Shown here: positions 51,527 to 59,894 of the stretch, piece by piece | Numbering within the stretch: the first letter of the stretch is position 1 | Layout: every line of letters begins with the position of its first letter | Origin: Oopsacas minuta | Taxonomy: Eukaryota > Porifera > Hexactinellida > Lyssacinosida > Leucopsacidae | Direction: 5' to 3' | NCBI GenBank assembly: GCA_024704765.1 | Contig: JAKMXF010000166.1 | Span: forward strand, 248,001 to 312,000 | DNA: 64,000 nucleotides | Notes under the pieces: model-generated | The model's input: the letters and a program-made list of their open reading frames with translations, nothing else | What the model was told of the DNA's origin: nothing | The model's database searches: none | Program-made: the position numbers and the translations under genes

Positions 51527-52923
51527 ATGTCTCGTATGTTGCCTTTACTCTTATTGCTAGCCTTCAGTGCTAATCTGAATGCAGTGAAGATATGTCGTGA
51601 ATCACAGGCACTCTTATTCACAGAAAATAATTTATGTTATTTGCTAAAAGATAAAATGCAATCGTATGCTATAGCGAAGAGTCAATGTATGGCATTATCA
51701 GATGGAAATTTAGTGAGCATTATGACCAATGAAGAAGATGAATTCATAAAACTAAACTTCACAGCAGAATTCCCATTCTGGATAGGATTATCTGACATTT
51801 CTACTGAAGAAGAGTTCATATGGGAGGAGACTGGTGAACCTCTAGCGTCTGATTACACCAATTGGGAGAATAAGTCTGACAATGAACTACTTAGAAATTG
51901 CGTTTTCTATAATACCGATAAACTTTGGGAAATACAAGTATGTAGTTATAGTTATTCGTACTTGTGCAAGTTTGAAAGTTGTAATTCTAATGACGGTGTA
52001 TATTGCGTTGGAGAAGCGCCAACAACAGAACCTGCAGGATTTGATATTGTGCCAATAGTAGTTGTACTTATTATACTGGTAATAATTGTGGTAATTGTTG
52101 TAATTGTAATTTTAGTATTGTTCTATCTCTACAAGAAACAAAATGATGTATGGAAGAGATTGTGTTCTTGTATCACGTTTAAACAGGTCAGTTTATACTG
52201 TGTATTTGGGAATTATTTTAATTTCAAGCTATTTGTATCCTTCAGGCGAAGCAAAAAGTTCATGGCTTGGAGCAAGAGAATTTCCGTCTTAGAAAAGAAT
52301 TGGGTGATTTAAAACACACCAGTATAAATCTGAGTGGTTCCCAATCACTCAACAAACCTCGCGTGATATCATCGATACCAGATGGTCAAGGTGGAATGCT
52401 ACCTTCCATCCGTCCAGTAATACCATCCTCAAACGCTCATCCGCCTATTCCTGTCTCGCCTCCTGGAGACCCCTCTAAGCCAGGTCCTCCCCCTCTTGCT
52501 CAGAATACATCTCTTCTGCAAAGTTCGATGAATTACTCGATTCGATCTCAGATCGTACCCACCCCCCTTCCCCAGCCCAACCTGAACTCTTCTATCACTA
52601 GCGATCAGATTGCTGGAATCTTGTGGTCACAAAAGGCTGATTTTCAGGTGCCTAAAAAGCCGTTCATGAATTCTGGACAGCAGCGTGTACCTTCTCGTAG
52701 CCTTTTCCAGAGCCCCTTTCCCACAACTTCGACACCTTTCACATTTCCAAACACCGGTAACCTAATCGCTTCCCCTCTGCCTAATCCTTCAGAAGCTCTA
52801 CAGATAAACAGTACACAAGATAATATAAAGAAACCGACGGAGAAGGAAGAATCTAAGATTGAAACTGAGCAAGATGTTCCATCTGTTGGAGAAGAGAAAA
52901 TACCCCAAGAAGATAAGCAATGA
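51527..52923 (+). CDS. C-type lectin domain receptor with proline-rich cytoplasmic tail (two exons)
   Basis: Exons 51527-52186 and 52246-52923 join in phase 0 across a 59-bp intron (GTCAGT...TTCAG) to a 445-residue protein. Signal peptide MLPLLLLLAFSANLNA; CTLD at about 22-150 with six Cys and the WIGL core (FPFWIGLSD); the usual EPN/QPD and WND calcium/sugar motifs are absent. A very hydrophobic helix lies at about 172-201 (IVPIVVVLIILVIIVVIVVI). The cytosolic tail starts with a short heptad-like segment (GLEQENFRLRKELGDL), then a long Pro/Ser-rich stretch with SH3-type motifs (HPPIPVSPPGD, KPGPPPLAQ) and an acidic end. It is probably a type I cell-surface receptor; ligand and signalling partner are unknown. 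Confidence 0.85.
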
Positions 52924-55081
52924 TTATACCATTTGTATTAGTTAATATTTATACTTATTTTATTATTTACACCTTTTTTATCACTTTTGAATTATGTTAA
53001 CATCTCTTCTTTTTAATTTCTAATTGAGCAGCTAATGCAATGGCAATCTTTGAGATACTGGATAATTAAGTGACGTGTAGCGGTATCATATACCAATACT
53101 TATTTACCTAACTATTACTACATCAATATTTTTTTGAAGAATGTAAATCACTTTAACCGGATAAATATTTTTGTCATTTCTGATTTCTGTTCAATCACAT
53201 ATTTGCAGATATTTTTGCAGATTTTTATAAATAAAACGGTAATTCTTCGATCTGTAGTCGTTTTGTTCGTGGATATTTTGATTTGTAGTTGTTTGCCTGG
53301 ACATCCTGACACATGGATAGTTGTTATTCATTTTTCGAATAAGGGAAATCTTACAGTTAACTGTTCAACAATAATCCTTGGATAATAACAAAGTTTCACC
53401 CAATGATGTTACTTGTTATGAAATTACAGATTACCTTAAACAGCCGAAGCCGTACTCTTTTAAGGATTGTTCAATAATAAGTTTGTTAACTTTCAAAATT
53501 TATATGAATTTAACATAACGAATACTTGTAAATGTTAGTATTTTAGGAACCCAAAATTTGCGTTGTGATTCATCAGCTGGATAGGCGGGACTAATTAGCA
53601 GGTCTTAACGGCCATCAAAGCTAAACGGCGACAAACCAAATTTGTACAAAACTCTCGTTCTTACTACTGTAATCTTAACTAATACAGTCCCGGTAAAAGT
53701 CTGGGATATTTTCGTCTTTTCAACTTCCATGCTATTTCATACAAATGCGAGAAATCTAACCAAATGATGTGATACTATTTTTTCTAATAATTTTCATTTA
53801 TTCATCCACAAAAATATAATTCTATTCTGAATTTTTGAACATTTTTTACTGAATAGAGATAATTGTGCCTTGGATGTTGTTTCGCCCATAGCATTATGTT
53901 CCAGCCTATTTTAACGCACTATTCGTTGAGTTGTTGTCTAGCGTATTTATGTTTAGGTTTGTCGCTATTTTGACTAGAAATCAACGTAGCATATTAGCAT
54001 TGGGATGGAATACAAAAATCGGGACAATGTTTGTTTTGGCGAGTTTCAGCTGGACATCAGCCTCATTACATGTGCCAATAGGCTCGATCTCCCACCTAAA
54101 CCGTACAGTTGACAATTATGCCAGTACTTTCGAAATATTTTCTTTTACATTGGTTTACTCGCTTAATTAACCTGTCCAGAACTTTATTCATAATTTCACT
54201 ACGAATTTTTCTTGTTACCATTCTGAGATCGATTTTTAGTTTAAACTATTTATTTTATTGTCCAAGAATCAATGAAATTCCTCAAACTACCCATGAATAT
54301 TTTTCGTCCAAACGCATTGAGTCATTTGAGTGGGCCAGAAGCCAGAGCCGAAAATTACTGATTTTTGATTGTTTTCAGATAGAATACATCAAAGATTTGA
54401 ATCAACTGTAAATTCTGTTAACACTGCCTTGTTGGAATTGGAATCATCGTTTTAGCTCGCAATTATTTATTCATTTTGTAATTCAAAAACCTTCAAATTA
54501 TTTGATAATTAATGATTTAATAGCAAAAATCAATGATTTTTGCCATTCACGCGGCTGATTAAAATCTCTCTATACATTAACACGTTCGCAATGGGACCGA
54601 AAAGTGTAGCTATACAATAATACTGACTAACTAAAGGCATCATCAAAATGTTACCAAAGAATCACTTTTGAGATCATTATTTATCTTGAAGGTACTTGTT
54701 ATATTTCGCGCTATTATCATGAGATTCCGATCTTTTACCGCTGTTTTCTAACAAATGTACGAAATGTGGAATTTTTTGAAATATATATACTTTTCTGTCA
54801 TAGCTAAGACACTACTATAGCTATTTCAATAGACCTTAACTTTAACTATAGCATAATTACAATACTGAATAAAATCATCAAGGCTAATTATGTCTGCGAC
54901 ACACACGTCCGTTGCGAATGTTTTAATTAAATAAACAAGAGCAGTAACTTTATTCGATGCCAAAATATATCGATAGGCTAATTAATAATTATTCAAAGGA
55001 AACACATTCAATTAATAATAATAATATCTATCTATCTCTATGGAGGGAGTTGTGACATAATAATTATCGTAAATGTATTAG
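52924..55081. other. Intergenic with one piggyBac-like MITE
   Basis: About 2.1 kb. ORFs at 53134-53385, 53931-54170 and 54109-54411 have no recognisable domains and overlap one another in different frames. The TTAA-flanked element at 54577-54926 is listed separately. Confidence 0.55.
54577..54926. mobile_element. piggyBac-like MITE flanked by TTAA
   Basis: TTAA at 54577-54580 is followed by CACGTTCGCAATGGGAC. At the right end GTCCGTTGCGAATGTT is followed by TTAA at 54923-54926. The ends are imperfect inverted repeats (shared TTCGCAA core and flanks) and the TTAA target is characteristic of the piggyBac superfamily. The 342-bp interior has no ORF. Confidence 0.5.
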
Positions 55082-55630
55082 TTAGAAATCTAAAATATAA
55101 TAGTAATTTCCTCTCATATCTGTGACTCGCTCTAATCGATCAATTCCTGTTCTCCGTTCATATGAATATAATTCTTGTTCTATATATCGAGGAGACATGA
55201 ATGTTGGTACTAACGTATCATTGTTCTGGAATCCTTCTGTACCGTAGTTTTCACATGTCTTCTTTACTGGATAGTAATTGGTTGGAGATTGTATTCTTTC
55301 TTCGATCTTTTTACTTTTCTTTATTTTTCGTTTATATTTTGCGAGGGGTGATTTGTAAAACGAAGCGTTCCCCTTCGTTTTCCCTATATCCTCCATCAAT
55401 TCATAGTGATGACTTGCGGACTCATAAGCTCTCTGATACATTCTGTTACTTTCTAATTCACTCATCATGCAGGCCATGCTATTAGTATGTTCTGTTGAGA
55501 AGCAATTTCGTCTATTTGGTGTAAATCTTGAAACAGATGATACGTCATCGTATAAATTATTCGGTACATACATGAAGTATTTTGCATCTTTCCGGGATAC
55601 TATTGCCTTCCTGATCTTTGCGAAATTCAT
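55082..55630 (-). CDS. Tyr-rich low-complexity protein, family unknown (paralogue A)
   Basis: From the ATG at 55630 the minus-strand ORF is 182 residues; the frame is open a little further upstream but without an earlier ATG. It is rich in Tyr, Lys and Ser, has no membrane segment, and contains several short Tyr motifs (YVPNNLYDDV, HHYELMEDI, NYYPV, ENYGTEGF, RYIEQELYSY). The end, VTDMRGNYYYILDF, matches YDSKGNHYYYLDD in the duplicated gene at 56296-57750, so the two are probably distant paralogues. No known domain is recognised. It looks intrinsically disordered, as adaptor-type phosphotyrosine substrates often are; that role is inference. Confidence 0.55.
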   Translation of the reverse strand: MNFAKIRKAIVSRKDAKYFMYVPNNLYDDVSSVSRFTPNRRNCFSTEHTNSMACMMSELESNRMYQRAYESASHHYELMEDIGKTKGNASFYKSPLAKYKRKIKKSKKIEERIQSPTNYYPVKKTCENYGTEGFQNNDTLVPTFMSPRYIEQELYSYERRTGIDRLERVTDMRGNYYYILDF

Positions 55631-55678
55631 GATGGAATCAAATGTTCGGATAATATGTGAGTATTTGCTACTCTCCAA

Positions 55679-56295
55679 CCCATTTATACTCTATCATATA
55701 CCAATGTTACATACTACACACATTGGACAAGTTGACTGCTATCAGCTGTAGGTTTTATGGATGCTGTATTGCTGTTCCTAATACATTGGCCCGGCAGAGC
55801 AGTATGTAAGCGAAATATTGTTTGTTTATGATGTTATTATTATATGCTAATATTTCGGGAATTGTCAAAGGACTAACTAATTAATATTTAGAATATATTA
55901 TTCCAATCAATATTTTCATTCTATCTTATTGAATACTACAACCGATTACAGTCGACGTGTTAGCGTTCGTAAAGAAAAGGAACGCGATAATTTACCAATT
56001 TCTTTTAACCAATTCCCGCACCCAAATCGAGATTTCAGCACCTTTTTGACGTCATAAAATGACAGATTTTCCCGGCAGTATTCGGTTCACCTTCAAACTG
56101 TTTGTATTTGTATTATTCATAATTTCTTATCGTAGCCTTATGAAGATAAATTCAAGTCTGTAATTCTGATTTTTAGACGTGTATGATATAATTATGTAAT
56201 TAATTAATACATCACAATTATCCCTATCATGTTGCAAATGATAATTAGTATATATTTCTTCATAGGCTTACCCATGAAAATATTAATTTTATCAA
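55679..56295. other. Divergent intergenic region, nothing recognised
   Basis: Lies between the minus-strand Tyr-rich gene and the plus-strand duplicated gene; it presumably holds both promoters. A TTTTTGACGTCATAAAAT (CRE-like TGACGTCA) occurs at about 56044-56061. Confidence 0.45.
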
Positions 56296-57750
56296 ATGAT
56301 CCCAGTTAGGAATAAAAGTAGATCTGTTGATCTTACAGATTCGCCTTCACATTCAAAAGTATCTAAATATGGTTCGAAAAATGAATCTAAGCCCAAACTT
56401 GCATACCAACATATAAACGAGTATAATGTAGTGATGAAGGAAGACCATAATTATGAAGAATTAAGAAAGACTGTTTACAGTCCTGAGTCGAAAAGATGTC
56501 CCCTCAAACAACCAGACGGGTCTTATGAAGTGATGGAAGGTGAGAAGAATGTAGATATTGAATATGAAGAATTTTCGAAATTGGTTTCTAGTCCTGAGAG
56601 TAAAACAAAATCTCAGGAAAGTAAAACTTTAAAACGAAAACCCGAAATTCCAATAATTTCTACAAAAATTCTAAATATGAATAAAGTAGGTAATAGTGTT
56701 GTAGATAAAAGCACAAAGCTTCCTTTCTCAAAGCAAAAAAGTATGGAAAGTAAACCTGATAAGATTTATGATTCTAAAGGAAATCATTATTACTATTTGG
56801 ATGATTGTGTTAATGTATTTATGTCATCAAGTGCACACCCTGAGCCCAGTCTGAAGATTACTCCTTCCTTACAAAATGGTACAAAATCTCCTAATAGATC
56901 TAACTATCTTGCAATTAGACCATTGAATACAGTTATTGGAAACAAACAACCAACGGACAGACCCTCAATTCATAAGAAATTCACAAAGAGATCTCAAAAC
57001 ATTACTTCTACTCCAGGAAGTGGAATTGGATGCTCAACACCGGAATTAACCACGTGTATGATATTCGAAGATTTCAAAGAAGGTAGTAATTTTTCAGAGG
57101 TTTACAGTCCTGAGTCGAAAAGATGTCCCCCCAAACAACCAGACGAGTATTATAAAGTGATGGAAGGTGAGAAGAATGTAGATATTGAATATGAAGAATT
57201 TTCGAAATTGGTTTCTAGTCCTGAGAGTAAAACAAAATCTCAGGATAGTAAAATTTTAAAACGAAAACCCGAAATTCCAATAATTTCTACAAAAATTCTA
57301 AATATGAATAAAGTAGGTAATAGTGTTGTAGATAAAAGCACAAAGCTTCCTTTCTCAAAGCAAAAAAGTGTGGGAATTAAACCTGATAAGATTTATGATT
57401 CTAAAGGAGATCTTTATTACTGCTTGGATGATTGTGATAATGTATTTATGTCATCAAGTGCACACCCTGAGCCCAGTCTGAAGATTACTCCTTCCTTACA
57501 AAATGGTACAAAATCTCCTAATAGATCTAACTATCTTGCAATTAGACCATTGAATACAGTTATTGGAAACAAACAACCAACGGACAGACCCTCAATTCAT
57601 AAGAAATTCACAAAGAGATCTCAAAACATTACTTCTACTCCAGGAAGTAGAATCAAACCGGAATTAACCAGGGATATGATATTCGAAGATTTCAATGAAG
57701 GTAGTGATTTTTCAAAATTCGCTGCCGAATTAAAACACAGATATAAATAA
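56296..57750 (+). CDS. Tyr/Pro-motif protein with a 209-residue internal tandem duplication (paralogue B)
   Basis: A 484-residue ORF. Residues 60-268 and 269-477 are direct repeats of each other, encoded by adjacent 627-bp units that are nearly identical at DNA level. Each unit runs VYSPESKRCP, Y(E/K)VMEGEKNVDIEYEEF, KRKPEIPIISTKIL, YDSKG(N/D)xYYxLDDC, PEPSLKITPSLQNG, NYLAIRPLNTVIG and HKKFTKRSQNITSTPGS. Repeated YEVM, YEEF and YLAI motifs are of the type bound by SH2 domains after phosphorylation, and PxxP/KxxP stretches could bind SH3 domains. No membrane helix or known domain is seen. Two shared motifs link it to the genes at 55082 and 58074. Function unknown; an adaptor role is inference. 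Confidence 0.65.
   Translation: MIPVRNKSRSVDLTDSPSHSKVSKYGSKNESKPKLAYQHINEYNVVMKEDHNYEELRKTVYSPESKRCPLKQPDGSYEVMEGEKNVDIEYEEFSKLVSSPESKTKSQESKTLKRKPEIPIISTKILNMNKVGNSVVDKSTKLPFSKQKSMESKPDKIYDSKGNHYYYLDDCVNVFMSSSAHPEPSLKITPSLQNGTKSPNRSNYLAIRPLNTVIGNKQPTDRPSIHKKFTKRSQNITSTPGSGIGCSTPELTTCMIFEDFKEGSNFSEVYSPESKRCPPKQPDEYYKVMEGEKNVDIEYEEFSKLVSSPESKTKSQDSKILKRKPEIPIISTKILNMNKVGNSVVDKSTKLPFSKQKSVGIKPDKIYDSKGDLYYCLDDCDNVFMSSSAHPEPSLKITPSLQNGTKSPNRSNYLAIRPLNTVIGNKQPTDRPSIHKKFTKRSQNITSTPGSRIKPELTRDMIFEDFNEGSDFSKFAAELKHRYK
56473..57726 (+). repeat. In-frame tandem duplication, two 627-bp units
   Basis: Unit 1 56473-57099 and unit 2 57100-57726, beginning GTTTACAGTCCTGAGTCGAA. Long stretches are identical between units, with scattered substitutions such as GACGGGTCTTATGAAGTG versus GACGAGTATTATAAAGTG. 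Most visible changes alter amino acids. Confidence 0.93.
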
Positions 57751-58073
57751 GAGTAATTTTGTAATTTGTGCTTTATTGAAGTTTGATATGTATAATATGA
57801 CTGTAAGCACGTATTTTACACGTATTTGTAATTAAAATTTCCAAAATTTGTTTTTTCCAGTAAAATCTGATAGCACACTTCACAACGCTCTGTCAAATGT
57901 ACGCTCGCACCTGTGAGAGTAATCTACTTTTCAGAATCAAATTATAAGTATCTTGTTACATTTATTGCTTTACATAATTATTACATTAGGACCTTGCACT
58001 TTTAGATACTATGTGAGGATATATTAATAATATATGTGGAGTTCTCAGTATATGAGAGTTTTTAATTTACTTA
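57751..58073. other. Short intergenic, nothing recognised
   Basis: AT-rich spacer between two genes of the Tyr/Pro-motif cluster. Confidence 0.5.
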
Positions 58074-59033
58074 ATGATTCATAGAGATAAACTTTCCACT
58101 TTGGGTAATGTCAGTAAACCATTTCCACATTTCAGTGGATCAATTTCAAAGCATGAATCTAGGTCACAATCTGTCAGCAATCCAGAAATCTACGTTGAAA
58201 TGATTAATCCATTGAATGATAAAGTTGGGAGAACACATATTTTTCATGAAAAGTTATCAAAGAGTTTTGTGAGCCCCCAGAATGGGAGTATTAAACAAAT
58301 ACAAGACATTCAAGTCAGGATATTTCCAGATAAAATACAATCTGGAGATAGGGTTATATTATGTAATAATAAGATGAAGAATCCTAAGGGCAAAATTGTT
58401 AACAAACCTGAAAAACCAAAGCAAGAACAGCCCCCTGTATTTAAGAAAAACTGGCAGCATAGAAAATTAACGGATAAAGATAATGACGTATCTAATTCAA
58501 ATGTTCAGATTCATAAACCACTACACAAGCAATTTACTGAGGCAAGTATTGTCCTACCAATCATGAAGTATAGTATGAAGTATAGTCCTCCTATAAAGCA
58601 GAGAGATACTAGCAGGTCAATTGGTCATGAAAATATTTGTGAAATTTTAGCAAGCCTTAGCAACAAAAATTCTGAGGAATGTAACTCGAACCAAGAAGAA
58701 ATAATTTATGAAACCTTCAATTCAAATGAGTGTAATGAATCAGAAGTATTCTCTCCACAAATTACGAAAGCTAGCCCTACCAGTACTCAGAGAGGAGGCA
58801 AATCTAATACGCTTCTATATCTACCAATTGTCCCAATCCATAAGAAACCACTAATCCCTAGCTTACAGAGATATAACTCGAATAGAGAAGAAGGTTATAA
58901 GCAACATAAATTATCTTGCAACAATATTGCCAAACCGAAGAGACCTGCTCCCCCAATCCCAATCCTTAGATCTTCCTCAAATAGGGAAGATATAAAGCCT
59001 TTTCATACAGGAGAAATTAAGCGAAAATATTAA
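58074..59033 (+). CDS. Tyr/Pro-motif low-complexity protein (paralogue C)
   Basis: A 319-residue ORF, polar and Lys/Ser/Asn-rich, with no membrane helix. Short motifs include NPEIYVEMINP and EEIIYETF (possible phosphotyrosine sites), NTLLYLPIVPIHKKPLIPSL (compare NYLAIRPL in the neighbouring gene), NESEVFSPQ (compare FSEVYSPES in the neighbour), and a C-terminal KPKRPAPPIPIL that is a strong SH3-type ligand. HKQFTEAS resembles HKKFTKRS of the duplicated gene. These shared fragments in the same order suggest a diverged paralogue of the gene at 56296. No recognised domain. An adaptor-like function downstream of a tyrosine kinase is a guess. Confidence 0.55.
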   Translation: MIHRDKLSTLGNVSKPFPHFSGSISKHESRSQSVSNPEIYVEMINPLNDKVGRTHIFHEKLSKSFVSPQNGSIKQIQDIQVRIFPDKIQSGDRVILCNNKMKNPKGKIVNKPEKPKQEQPPVFKKNWQHRKLTDKDNDVSNSNVQIHKPLHKQFTEASIVLPIMKYSMKYSPPIKQRDTSRSIGHENICEILASLSNKNSEECNSNQEEIIYETFNSNECNESEVFSPQITKASPTSTQRGGKSNTLLYLPIVPIHKKPLIPSLQRYNSNREEGYKQHKLSCNNIAKPKRPAPPIPILRSSSNREDIKPFHTGEIKRKY

Positions 59034-59894
59034 AACTCTCAAAATGATTTTTCCGCTAATGATTTGTATATTTGGCACAAATTTGTACATCTCTGCTCGT
59101 CTGTAGTTTTTTATGTATCATGTAATTGTGATTATGTTTTCAATTCCTTTCATTTAGTATTAATTTGGAGAAAATAACCAAATCTTTGGAAATTTTATTC
59201 GTTTACTGTTATGTATTGAGTTATCATATCACTATCATTGAGCTTTACTACCTGGAACACTAGCTGGACCATCAAGAATTCAGTATGCTAGCAGAATGTT
59301 ACAAGATGTGTATTGACAAAGGCGGTGGCTATGGCTTACAATATTAATTATTTTTGCACATAAAGCTCAAAACCTTCGGAATGCCCCTTGAATGAAACGT
59401 TTTGCGGCTGTGTTAGCTATTCTACGCGATAACTATCGTACCTAAATGGTAAATTTGGATAACTTTGCCTCTGCCCAATCCCTTATAGTCCTGCAGTCAC
59501 CAGATCTTCAGGAACATCGGAAATCCATGGGAGATGAAGTTCCATGTTGGCATAGTAATGTGAAGTGGGGTGGCCAAGGCTGCCCCACACCACTGATCTT
59601 AGGCTCAGAGTCTAAGAGAATTATTTAATTTCATCACATAATTCTATATCTTTTTATCATAAATAATTGAAATTATTCGCTCCCTAAGATGCCAACTTGG
59701 CATCTCATTAAGTTACATTTAGAGCCGCGAAAAACCATGAGAGTTGGTATATCTGATCCTAAACGATGTAACCAGCGGTGTTATGCTGTTTGGACGCAGC
59801 TCCCATAATTTCATATTCGTGTTTCACCGTAAGAATATTTTAATTTTGGTATTCTATTCTAATCTAAATTACAATAATGGTATTTTAGATTAGT
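59034..59894. other. Intergenic, nothing firm
   Basis: A perfect small hairpin AGATGCCAACTTGGCATCT lies at about 59688-59706. TGGTATTTTAG ends at 59888, 6 nt before the ELMO ATG, a likely 5'-UTR splice acceptor. The plus frame at 59446-59628 has no domain. Confidence 0.5.
59887..59888 (+). promoter_or_regulatory. Candidate splice acceptor upstream of ELMO ATG
   Basis: AATGGTATTTTAG ends at 59888; the ATG follows after ATTAGT. The arrangement repeats that seen before several other genes of the window. Confidence 0.45.

Noticed and set aside
53931-54411. Two overlapping plus-strand ORFs (79 and 100 codons)
   Set aside because: They overlap in different frames, have no motif and no clear start context.
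59446-59628. 60-codon plus-strand ORF upstream of ELMO
   Set aside because: Short and without signature; considered chance.
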